Below, piece by piece: positions 1 through 7,260 of a DNA stretch of 64,000 bases (its first letter is position 1; every line of letters starts with the position of its first letter). Source of the DNA: Bdellovibrionales bacterium (lineage in GTDB: Bacteria; Bdellovibrionota; Bdellovibrionia; Bdellovibrionales; JAMPXM01); NCBI GenBank assembly GCA_016713885.1, contig JADJOF010000001.1, positions 310,001-374,000 of the forward strand. Direction: 5' to 3'. A program made the translations under genes and the position numbers. The notes under the pieces are model-generated. The model made no database searches. It was not told the origin of the DNA and worked only from the letters and a program-made list of their open reading frames with translations.

Positions 1-575
1 GTTGCTAAGTTGTCGTACCAGCACTCTCGAGGCGTCCCGCCAAAAAACTGAAATGCGTTTTCGTGGCACCGGATGAACTCCTCAAATTTCTCTGAACGGG
101 TAAATTCAACGTAGATCATCCGAGAGTAGGCGAGCACCATCGCGAAACAGTGGATCTTTACGCCGTCGCCAAAGACGTCGCCGAACTCACCCCAGTCGAC
201 CTGGGCAACTTCGCCAGCGCCAAATTCCAGACGCAGAAAACCCTCACGTGGGCGAGCAAAACGACCGCGTTCTCGACTCACAAGCTCACGCAAGATTGTG
301 AGACCGCCCGTATATCCTTGACCACGAAGTTGATTTAAAAGTGCCGTCGTTGTGGCCTTCGGATCTTTGCGCAAGAGCTCGCGCAGGGCCTCAAGGTACG
401 GGTCAAGTTTGCTTGAACGCGTTGGCGTCTTCGGCATCAATGCGACCTGACGCCTCTCAATCACTCGACGAACTGTCTTACGCTCCAATCCAACTTCACG
501 CGCAATCGATCTGATGGTACGCCGGTCAGTAAAATGAAGCGTCAAAATCAGCGCCTGAACTTCTGGGGTCAGCAT
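1..575 (-). CDS. istA: IS21-family transposase IstA, N-terminal part (runs off the left edge)
   Basis: The minus-strand frame opens at an ATG at 573-575 and stays open to base 3, giving about 191 residues without a stop. It starts with a helix-turn-helix region (the stretch around RRTIRSIAREVGLERKTVRR), then a linker, then the first part of an rve/DDE integrase core. The segment VDWGEFGDVF supplies the first catalytic Asp, followed by a region ending in WYDNL that is typical of IS21 IstA. This would be the DNA strand-transfer protein of an IS21-like element. The partner istB and one IS end must lie outside the window. A small zinc-finger-like ORF lies directly upstream. The family call is firm; completeness cannot be judged. 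Confidence 0.85.
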   Translation of the reverse strand, partial: MLTPEVQALILTLHFTDRRTIRSIAREVGLERKTVRRVIERRQVALMPKTPTRSSKLDPYLEALRELLRKDPKATTTALLNQLRGQGYTGGLTILRELVSRERGRFARPREGFLRLEFGAGEVAQVDWGEFGDVFGDGVKIHCFAMVLAYSRMIYVEFTRSEKFEEFIRCHENAFQFFGGTPRECWYDNLA

Positions 576-712
576 TCATTCTCCGCATCGAAATAAAGCC
601 TTCGCGCTTTGGATTTAAAACCAATGCAACGAAGACCTCTGCACCACAAACGGCGCAGGTTTCTCTCTCGGGAAACGTTATGACAGAATCGGCATAGACC
701 TTTGTAGATGGA

Positions 713-967
713 TCAGTCTTGATTTTTTTGCCGAAGACGATATTCGCGCTGTCGTTGGATGTGGCTTTCACGACCTGCATCAGTTTGATTGTAAATGCGT
801 TGGCTCTCGCGATGGCGAGCAAGGAGGGCCGCCCTAGAACACTCATGAGAACAGTACTTTTGATTGCGCCAGCACGATCGACAGATCGATACGACCCTGG
901 AGCAGCGAGCACAGCTGAACTCCACCGCAGGACGCGGGCTGGCTTCGAGGGATGATGTGGTTTCCAC
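713..967 (-). CDS. Small zinc-finger-like protein upstream of istA, probably IS-associated
   Basis: 84 residues with a Cys-rich N-terminal half (CARC, CRSC, then YCSHEC) and a basic Arg/Gln-rich tail. This is the pattern of small DNA-binding proteins found beside IS21-type transposase genes; that association is from memory of the family, and no function is established. The frame ends just after a run of seven A residues (plus-strand T run at about 722-728). In the +1 frame past that run, a second CxxC stretch (CAVC) continues to about base 580, next to the istA start. The gene may therefore be frameshifted, or longer by slippage. Other possibility: an independent short gene. Confidence 0.5.
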   Translation of the reverse strand: METTSSLEASPRPAVEFSCARCSRVVSICRSCWRNQKYCSHECSRAALLARHRESQRIYNQTDAGRESHIQRQREYRLRQKNQD

Positions 968-1115
968 GGCTCAATGCTAAATCGAAAACCGGTGGTCCCT
1001 CAAACGCCGATGATCACGCTGGACCATGGGACCGGTAAACCGATGGAATTGGGCCCATTCGAAACCGTTGCTTCCAGCCTTAAAAGCGAAAGGACTAGCA
1101 CGCGATGCTCCAGTC

Positions 1116-1526
1116 TTATTTTGGCCTGATCTTAAGCGTTGATTGAACTGCCAACGTAAGAGCAGCCAATTCCTGAGTCGCTTCGTCCCCACCCCAACCA
1201 ACGATGACATGATGACGAGGATTTGGATTGGGGTCCGATTCAACAGATAGGCTGGAGACAGATGACTTTACAATAGCGGAAGTAATTTCAGCCCGTGCCA
1301 AAATGGCGTCCTTTCCACTGCCGCGGGGGAACGGATTGACCACTGTCCATAGGTGTCCCTCCCTCCAAATTTGACTCTCGAGAAGACGGTGTATCGAGAA
1401 CACGGAAGTTTCGTCGCGTCCCTTGTAGGGTTTTGGCAAAAACACCGCCGCATTTACGGATTTTTTATTGGTATCGAAGCATCTTTTCTTCTTTATAAAG
1501 ACGGCAACGACTTCATCGTCTTTCAC
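1116..1526 (-). CDS. Uncharacterised protein, third gene of a TIGR04255 operon
   Basis: About 136 residues from a GTG at 1524-1526. A TTG-started version reaching 1634 would overlap the previous gene by 122 bases, so the shorter start is preferred, although neither has a clear ribosome site. The C-terminal half carries an ARAEI stretch followed by HHVIVGWGGD, a motif I associate with small uncharacterised proteins found downstream of TIGR04255 genes. No signal peptide or membrane segment is visible. It is the last gene of a tight three-gene minus-strand unit between the IS21 remnant and the polyketide operon. The function is unknown; I infer that it acts together with the two genes upstream. 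Confidence 0.6.
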   Translation of the reverse strand: MKDDEVVAVFIKKKRCFDTNKKSVNAAVFLPKPYKGRDETSVFSIHRLLESQIWREGHLWTVVNPFPRGSGKDAILARAEITSAIVKSSVSSLSVESDPNPNPRHHVIVGWGGDEATQELAALTLAVQSTLKIRPK

Positions 1527-2013
1527 GGATCGCGGTGTATGGAGTAGATTGAGAACCAACCTGTAAAAGAGTGCCTGTAATGTCACCAGGAAGCGATCCT
1601 TGAAACGACTGAGTTTCACTCTTTTTCCTTCCATTCTTTAATACCGCAGAGAATGTAAGTCGCCCGTCGCCATCAATGGAAAGCAACACTGCCGTTTTGT
1701 CCTCGGCCATCCACTGGAATCCAATTTTACCGGTTCTCATCGGGAATACTGTTGGCTTATCAACCAACGTGGGAAAAGCATCCGCCAATAAAGTCGCAAA
1801 ACTAACCGTCAAAGGAGAAACCGGCAACGCACCGTCGTCGTCCCAGTTTTCTTTTCCGCACTGTTCTTGAATTTCTGAAATTTCGCTTACCGTCTGAGAT
1901 GTCTTGTTAAAAAAAATCGAGCTGTCGAAGCAAGAAGGATCCCATGGCTCCTTCTGAAGTTGAAAGTACACAGCATGAGACGAAGATGCATTACCGAACA
2001 TACTCACATTCAT
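1513..2013 (-). CDS. Uncharacterised protein, second gene of a TIGR04255 operon
   Basis: 166 residues from the ATG at 2011-2013, chosen because AGGGG lies six bases upstream. An earlier TTG at 2058 would overlap the TIGR04255 gene. The central segment has ENWDDDGALPVSP, a recurring W-D-x-x-G-A motif of small proteins of unknown function, followed by a predicted beta-rich part (GKIGFQWMAEDKTAVLLSID). No enzyme motif is recognisable. It starts 13 bases after the TIGR04255 stop, so co-transcription and coupled translation are likely. The function is unknown. Confidence 0.65.
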   Translation of the reverse strand: MNVSMFGNASSSHAVYFQLQKEPWDPSCFDSSIFFNKTSQTVSEISEIQEQCGKENWDDDGALPVSPLTVSFATLLADAFPTLVDKPTVFPMRTGKIGFQWMAEDKTAVLLSIDGDGRLTFSAVLKNGRKKSETQSFQGSLPGDITGTLLQVGSQSTPYTAIRERR

Positions 2014-2026
2014 GTCTGTCCCCTGA

Positions 2027-2794
2027 TCAACGATATTGGTCAAGTATATCTGAGCCAACCGACTTAGAGAATATTCGGTTTTTTACGTCTCGAAATGAAT
2101 CAAGCGTCTTCCATATAGATTCGTCATTTGACATTAAACCAGACACCATTTTGAAAACATCAATATCCACGACCAACTGCGCGAAAGCAGCCCCCTCCAG
2201 CGGCTCTTCGAGAACCCGAGTGAGCACAACCTGTGACGAAGACGGCACATCTAGTGAACGAGTCCGAAAGACAAAATCCTTAAGCTGTGAAGAGCTCGAT
2301 GGCTCGGTCAGGGGCAGCGGCAGCCCCGGCAATTGTGACGCGGCATCAAGAATTGGAAACGGCACCCGTACTTTATTGATGAATCGCGTTGCCAATCTGC
2401 TGATGTCCACCGTGCCAGTACAACCACCGAATGTGTCCCAGAGATTTCTTGTGAGCCCCATCAGCTCGTCCCAACTCTTGTAATGTGCGAGCTGACTGAA
2501 GGTCAGCCCATCCCGACGAAATTGCACGACGCGCTCACCATTTGCTGAACGCGCAATGAATCCCATGAACAGCGGCTGAGTGACGTTGGGCGGCGCCTTC
2601 GCATGAGGATCAAACTGAAGCGTCCTGCTGACCTGCCGTTCAATTTTAGGAAACTGTTCTTTCACCGCGTCTGTACATGTCGACAATCGTTGGAGGATTG
2701 CTTCGTTGTCCAAGCCTGCGGTCCATTCACAACGAATATCAATTAGGGCCTCTACGATCGGTGGACGCGACAACACGATATTATTCAACAGCAT
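2027..2794 (-). CDS. TIGR04255 family protein, first gene of a three-gene unit
   Basis: About 255 residues from the ATG at 2792-2794. The frame is open further upstream (to 2881), but the family normally begins close to the hallmark RPPIVEALIDIR, which here is at about residues 10-21. The middle part has alternating beta strands (FRRDGLTFSQLAHYKSWDEL; RFINKVRVPF). The C-terminus, with its aromatic FRDVKNRIFSKSVGSDIL stretch, is also typical of the family. TIGR04255 proteins are sporadically distributed and have no established activity; they often sit in accessory regions. Here it leads an operon next to IS21 DNA. A second, more divergent member occurs at 39.1-39.9 kb. Confidence 0.75.
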   Translation of the reverse strand: MLLNNIVLSRPPIVEALIDIRCEWTAGLDNEAILQRLSTCTDAVKEQFPKIERQVSRTLQFDPHAKAPPNVTQPLFMGFIARSANGERVVQFRRDGLTFSQLAHYKSWDELMGLTRNLWDTFGGCTGTVDISRLATRFINKVRVPFPILDAASQLPGLPLPLTEPSSSSQLKDFVFRTRSLDVPSSSQVVLTRVLEEPLEGAAFAQLVVDIDVFKMVSGLMSNDESIWKTLDSFRDVKNRIFSKSVGSDILDQYR

Positions 2795-3086
2795 TCTCCA
2801 ACACATGCGGGACTTGGGTACCTTCACTACTTCAATAAATGATACGACTCCAAACCAACCTGTAGGTACCAACGACAACATTTTGCTGCGCGTCTATACA
2901 AAGGGCTAGTAGAATCTCCAGACAATTGCGACACCTTTGCGACACTAGGTGGGGATAAAGGGTACCGCTCGGTAGCGCCTGGTGCGTGTTGTTACTTGTC
3001 TAAGTCCTTGAGATCACGAAAACCTCAAGTCGGATCAGAGGGTTACGGGGTGGATCGGCAACCCCCGCCCACTCCGCCATTTTCGC

Positions 3087-3848
3087 CTATTTCTTCTGCT
3101 CTAAAGGCTTCTCAGCATAGCCCATGTAGGACAGCTTCAGCGATCGAGTGAGTTTGAAGGCAAACTTCTCAGGCACGACACCCGTGAAGAGAGATCGAAG
3201 CGTCAACGTTGAGAACCGCGGGCGAATCCCTGTCATCTCCCGAACCTGTAGTCCCGCTTGATGAGACATCTGCACAAGTTCCTCTGGAGTAATAAAGAGC
3301 TCGATCACGTGCATGTGCTTCGGTGTGTTCTTCACAAGCTTTTCCACAAGCTGAATGATGACAAGCTGAGCGAGACGATTTCGGTTGAAGGTGTGAAAGA
3401 AAAAGAGACCACCGGGCTTGAGCACGCGCGACATTTCGCGAATGGCGCGAAGTGGATCGTCGATGTGTTCGAGAAAGTCCATTGCTGAAACGGCGTCAAA
3501 CGACTGGTCCGCGAATGGCAAGCTGTATGCGTCGCCCGTCACGTAGTCGACCGACTTCGTCGCATCGTACCGCTTTGCAACCTCAAGGCTTTGCAGAGAC
3601 TGATCAAGTCCCGTCACATGGAAACCATGGCCGGCCATCTCATTTGTGAGAAACCCGGCACCGCAACCAATATCGAGAAGCCGCACGTCCGACCGCTCCC
3701 GAAAATGCCCTCGCATTTTCTCAAGGACCCACGGCGCCTTGGTGCGCGACTCCGCACGAAGCAGTGCCACTGGATCATCAAAAGCCGTGTACCACCTTTC
3801 GCCGAGCGAATCGTAAATCGAATTATCAATACGACTACTTTTTTGCAT
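3087..3848 (-). CDS. SAM-dependent methyltransferase, UbiG-like, of the type III PKS operon
   Basis: 253 residues from the ATG at 3846-3848, which overlaps the end of the preceding membrane-protein gene by 14 bases. The Rossmann motif I is VRLLDIGCGAGF (about residues 55-66). It is followed by the acidic strand end (GLDQS), motif II (FDAVSAMDFLEHIDD) and motif III (LKPGGLFFF). This is the class I methyltransferase fold closest to UbiG-type O-methyltransferases. As the last gene of an operon with a type III polyketide synthase, it most likely methylates the phenolic or pyrone product, as in other type III PKS operons with a dedicated methyltransferase. That role is inferred, since UbiG-like enzymes also act in quinone synthesis. 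Confidence 0.8.
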   Translation of the reverse strand: MQKSSRIDNSIYDSLGERWYTAFDDPVALLRAESRTKAPWVLEKMRGHFRERSDVRLLDIGCGAGFLTNEMAGHGFHVTGLDQSLQSLEVAKRYDATKSVDYVTGDAYSLPFADQSFDAVSAMDFLEHIDDPLRAIREMSRVLKPGGLFFFHTFNRNRLAQLVIIQLVEKLVKNTPKHMHVIELFITPEELVQMSHQAGLQVREMTGIRPRFSTLTLRSLFTGVVPEKFAFKLTRSLKLSYMGYAEKPLEQKK

Positions 3849-4281
3849 AAAAATTCCAGTACACCGTTTGATAGGTGAGAAAGATATCGGCAAGTGTCGT
3901 CTGTCCTATCAACACCGGCCTCAGCTCGTCGAATTTGAACCAAATAAGACCTGCTGCGATCAGAACCAATGGATGGAGAATAAAGAGAATCGAATGCAGC
4001 CAGTTTTCTGCGCCGGAAGAATGCTCTTTGTGTACGAACTCATCTTTTGTAACAAAAATGCAGGAGAAAAAGGCCAACGCACCATAGGCCCACGCATGAG
4101 CTTCTGTCGGTTCCATCACGAGCGAAAAAAGAAAACACGACAGAACCGTCAACGTATCCAACGGATGCCCCACCCTTTCCCAGAGCGGCAGTCCGCGCTT
4201 GCGATGAAAATAAAATTCGTCGACGAACATCGCGCCGCCCTGGAGAGCAAAAAGAAAAACGATGACGTTAGATAGATTCAA
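3835..4281 (-). CDS. Small polytopic membrane protein of the type III PKS operon
   Basis: 148 residues starting at a TTG (4279-4281) that overlaps the PKS stop. GGAG sits six bases upstream of it, and the next in-frame ATG (4230) has no good ribosome site. Four hydrophobic segments are visible: NVIVFLFALQG, LDTLTVLSCFLFSLVM, WAYGALAFFSCIF and ILFILHPLVLIAAGLIWF. No catalytic motif is recognised. Its position between a type III PKS and a methyltransferase, overlapping both, suggests that it handles a membrane-associated lipid product. The exact role is unknown. Confidence 0.7.
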   Translation of the reverse strand: MNLSNVIVFLFALQGGAMFVDEFYFHRKRGLPLWERVGHPLDTLTVLSCFLFSLVMEPTEAHAWAYGALAFFSCIFVTKDEFVHKEHSSGAENWLHSILFILHPLVLIAAGLIWFKFDELRPVLIGQTTLADIFLTYQTVYWNFYAKK

Positions 4282-5323
4282 ATACCGCTCCGAACACTGT
4301 AAGGCCTGGGCCAAATGCAAGACTGATAACGTGCTGACCGGAAGCTGGTTTTGAATCGGAAATAATCTGCCAAATATGCGGCAGTGTCGCTGATGACATA
4401 TTGCCTCGTTCAAAGAGGACGCGACGACTGGCCGCCACTTGCGATTCAGTAAGCTCGAGCTTCTCCTTTATCGCATCAATGATTTTGGGTCCCCCAGGAT
4501 GGACAGCAAAAAGTCCGCGCTTCAACACGTTCGATAGATCGATTTCTGCTTGCCGACACAGTCCAAGTACAAACTCCCGGATGTGTATCGCGACGTGAGC
4601 CGGCACATGTCGTGACAGCGTCATTTTCATTCCCCCGTCCGCGGTGATCCAAGACATGGCGCCTGCGGTGTCGGGGATGATCCACTCGTCAACCGCAAGA
4701 ACTCGATAGCCAGACTGCGCTGCCTCGGCCGGTACCGCCGAGTATTTAATGTGACCATCGGCAAAGAGCGATTGCACAACCAGCTGCTCCGGAGAGTGCT
4801 GTGTGCGATCCATGTGAAGACACATTTCTGTGTGAATGATATCGACATGTCGATTGCGAGACGCGACAAGACCCTCTGCAATCCGAATGGCAGGAAGCGC
4901 AGCGTAGCATCCCATATGATAAGCGTGAGTAACACCGGTGCCGCGCCAACTTCGGTCAGTGACAAGGTGCTGAACCGCGCTTGGTGACACATATCCCGTG
5001 CATGTCACGTGAATCAAATGGTCTGGTGCCAACGCTGTGTCCGAATAAAAACTGGATACGATCTCTAGACCGCGCTGAGAGAAAAACTCTGCTCGCGCAA
5101 GAATTCCTTCGCCCTTTTCTGCAATTGTGATGTCCTCGTAATACCGTCTCGATATTTGCTCAGCTTTCACGCCATATCGCTTTAAAAGTACGGTCATCTG
5201 CTCAGTGGTGACGTCCCCGTTCAGCGAATGCACTTCGGCTATGCGCCGCAAAGACAATTCTTGTTCAAACTGCTGCTTGGGAAGCCTCTGTTCAAATCCG
5301 GTCAGTGCAATAATAGGTTTCAT
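4268..5323 (-). CDS. Type III polyketide synthase (chalcone/stilbene synthase family)
   Basis: 351 residues from the ATG at 5321-5323, preceded by AGGTGG; the longer open frame upstream is not used. The thiolase-fold Cys-His-Asn triad is present: Cys139 in HAYHMGCYAALP, His275 in FAVHPGGPKI and Asn308 in ERGNMSSAT. Length and motif spacing match bacterial type III PKSs. These enzymes extend an acyl-CoA starter with malonyl-CoA in the cytoplasm and cyclise it to alkylpyrones or alkylresorcinols. The downstream membrane protein and methyltransferase genes overlap or abut this gene and probably modify or place the product. The product cannot be predicted from sequence alone. Confidence 0.9.
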   Translation of the reverse strand: MKPIIALTGFEQRLPKQQFEQELSLRRIAEVHSLNGDVTTEQMTVLLKRYGVKAEQISRRYYEDITIAEKGEGILARAEFFSQRGLEIVSSFYSDTALAPDHLIHVTCTGYVSPSAVQHLVTDRSWRGTGVTHAYHMGCYAALPAIRIAEGLVASRNRHVDIIHTEMCLHMDRTQHSPEQLVVQSLFADGHIKYSAVPAEAAQSGYRVLAVDEWIIPDTAGAMSWITADGGMKMTLSRHVPAHVAIHIREFVLGLCRQAEIDLSNVLKRGLFAVHPGGPKIIDAIKEKLELTESQVAASRRVLFERGNMSSATLPHIWQIISDSKPASGQHVISLAFGPGLTVFGAVFESI

Positions 5324-5513
5324 TGCGCCACCTTTCGCCGCAGGGGTACCAGGTCTGGTCAGTGTTAGATACAAGAATCGCAATTTGAGATCGTTCAACT
5401 CTGCCGCGTCTATTCTACAGAGCCACTTAGACACCACCTGCGGCGGCACAGTGACTGCACTACCGGACGGCATGGAGCTCTTTGAGAAACCAAATTCCGA
5501 AATGGAGATAGTG

Positions 5514-6032
5514 ATGAAACGCATTTTCTTAGCATTTACAGCGGTGGCAATAACTGTGTTGGCGCTGAGCACGCAGGCCCAAGCACAAGACGCCGCCCTC
5601 GATGTCGCAGCGGACGAACTCGCATTCGATGCAGCTGCTGAGCTTGGCACCTACGATCTCGATGCGACTCTTGAGATGGCTCGTCCCGGTCGACCCGGCC
5701 ACGGCCCTGGCTGGGGACCCGGCCCAGGATACGGTCCCGGTTATGGCCCGGGCTACGGCCCAGGATGGGGACCCGGCCCAGGTCATGGACCACAGCCGCC
5801 ACCGCCACCACCGCCGGTTCCTGAATACGAAACAATATACTGTGGTCCAAATGGCGGTCGATACGCAGAGTGCTTCTTCGATCCACGCGGAGTGCGCGGT
5901 GTCTCTTTGTCGCGCCAGGTTTCACATACCCAATGTATTTATGGACAGAACTACGGCATCTACAATGATCGCGTTTGGGTCCAAAACGGCTGTCGCGCCG
6001 AATTCACAATTCAACGTCGCTTCCGCCGCTAA
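5514..6032 (+). CDS. Secreted DUF3011 protein with a Gly/Pro/Tyr repeat linker
   Basis: 172 residues from the ATG at 5514, with GGAG upstream. There is a signal peptide with an AQA cleavage site (AVAITVLALSTQAQA), then an acidic Asp/Ala-rich segment. A low-complexity block of GPGYGPGYGPG-type repeats and a polyproline run follow (about residues 60-103). The C-terminal domain has paired cysteines and the pattern VSLSRQVSHTQC...WVQNGCRAEF, which fits DUF3011. The protein should be periplasmic or surface exposed; DUF3011 has no known activity. It diverges from the PKS operon on the other strand and ends against the convergent hydrolase gene (4-base overlap). Confidence 0.8.
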   Translation: MKRIFLAFTAVAITVLALSTQAQAQDAALDVAADELAFDAAAELGTYDLDATLEMARPGRPGHGPGWGPGPGYGPGYGPGYGPGWGPGPGHGPQPPPPPPPVPEYETIYCGPNGGRYAECFFDPRGVRGVSLSRQVSHTQCIYGQNYGIYNDRVWVQNGCRAEFTIQRRFRR

Positions 6033-6550
6033 CGCGAACGAGTGCCTTCTGCGGCTTCGAACCACTCCTCAAAAAGTGGTTCGAAGATCAGTCCCACGTG
6101 TCCACCGCGATCGAACGCTCGACTTGGTGGACCAAGCTCTTCGATCAGCCGATCCACTTCTCGCGGAGTTACTAAAAAGTCGTCACGTGAGTGCATCACC
6201 GAAATGCTGTCACTGGCCCCTCGGCTATAGAGTGGGCTGCGGTGAATCTCTTCGAGAAATGACTCCATCGAGAGCGGGGCATCGACCAATATTTGCGCAA
6301 ACGAGAATGATTCTCGCTCCGGCTGTAGTCGATATCTCGGATTTTCGACACCGGTGAGAATCGGCTCGAGCCGCACAGCAAACGACGCTGCTGCCAGCTC
6401 CTTGAGCGATTGTTCATATGTGAAAAATGGGCGCAGAAAAAAATCAAGGCTTCGCCGTAACTCCGATGGCCGCAAGTAGTTGGAGGTGAGCGCACCACTG
6501 ATGGCACCCAAGACTCCGACACTGAAGCCGTTAAGATAAAGATCAACCAC
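6029..6550 (-). CDS. Alpha/beta hydrolase, C-terminal part of a frameshifted gene
   Basis: This frame carries the rest of the hydrolase that begins at 7193. The acid residue lies in MHSRDDFLVTPREVD and the catalytic His in GGHVGLIFEP near the C-terminus, as expected for the family. Reading upstream of the ATG the frame continues as LQRRDRLLAESRKRVVDLYL, so its true 5' end is inside the upstream ORF, not at the ATG at 6550. The break lies at about 6590-6605, where removing one base from a TTT run joins the two frames. By itself this piece lacks the nucleophile and could not be active. Confidence 0.6.
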   Translation of the reverse strand: MVDLYLNGFSVGVLGAISGALTSNYLRPSELRRSLDFFLRPFFTYEQSLKELAAASFAVRLEPILTGVENPRYRLQPERESFSFAQILVDAPLSMESFLEEIHRSPLYSRGASDSISVMHSRDDFLVTPREVDRLIEELGPPSRAFDRGGHVGLIFEPLFEEWFEAAEGTRSR

Positions 6551-7193
6551 TCGCTTGCGCGACTCGGCGAGCAGTCGATCGCGTCGCTGCAGCGTAGGAA
6601 AGATTCGTCGGAGGATTCATCGCCATCACCGACATTTGCGCTGACGGAAAAAGCGGCTGGGCACAAGGAACAGTCGAGATCGCGTGACGTGCTCCAAGGG
6701 AGTATCCAGTCATCACCACCTGGCTCAATCGACCGCGAACTTCGGGCGTCAAAACGGACTCAATCGATCGACAAAGCGCAGCCACCGATTCGGTGTAGCT
6801 TGTTCGCCGGTCTTTTGGCATGAGGTGAAGTGCGAAGGTCCAATGCGATGGGCTCGGCAGAATCAGAACGGAGAAACCACGCCGGCGGAACGGCTCAGAA
6901 AACGTATAACTCAAACCATCCGTCGAATTGCCAACCAGGCCCGAAATGACAATCGCCAAACGTTTTGAATCCCGCGGCAACCAAACGGCGACTGGCTCGG
7001 GAGCTCCCTCGGCTGGATAGACCGATGGGACTTTGATTTCAAACTCACGCGGTGGATGCGGCAACATCGTCGGCCGGTAAGTTGCGACCATCGACGTTGG
7101 GGCCATCGACGTTGAGAAAAGAACGCCCAACACCATCAAGACGACAGCAAGCGAAATTGCGCTGAAAATTCCAATCTGACGCTTTCGATTCAT
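6543..7193 (-). CDS. Alpha/beta hydrolase, N-terminal part of a frameshifted gene
   Basis: 216 residues: an N-terminal membrane anchor or uncleaved signal (GIFSAISLAVVLMVLGVLF), the oxyanion-side strand (LAIVISGLVGNSTDG) and the nucleophile elbow GYSLGA at about residue 165. After MNPPTNLSYA the frame runs into unrelated sequence and stops. The missing Asp/His half is in the overlapping frame at 6029-6606. Together they would make a membrane-anchored, periplasm-facing alpha/beta hydrolase of about 380 residues. The substrate is unknown. The gene is either broken or carries a one-base consensus error. Confidence 0.65.
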   Translation of the reverse strand: MNRKRQIGIFSAISLAVVLMVLGVLFSTSMAPTSMVATYRPTMLPHPPREFEIKVPSVYPAEGAPEPVAVWLPRDSKRLAIVISGLVGNSTDGLSYTFSEPFRRRGFSVLILPSPSHWTFALHLMPKDRRTSYTESVAALCRSIESVLTPEVRGRLSQVVMTGYSLGARHAISTVPCAQPLFPSAQMSVMAMNPPTNLSYAAATRSTARRVAQASG

Positions 7194-7260
7194 GCCGCCC
7201 CCACGCCTGGACTTGAGTGTTTACTCACACATCCTCTAGGTTGGTTCATCGGGGGATAAC

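Noticed and set aside
2940..3081. A tmRNA or tRNA 3' end remnant ending in CCCACTCCGCCA before the methyltransferase gene
   Set aside because: The bases before the CCA-like end give an imperfect stem with a nine-base loop lacking TTCGAAT, and no partner 5' half is found in the window. Too weak to list.
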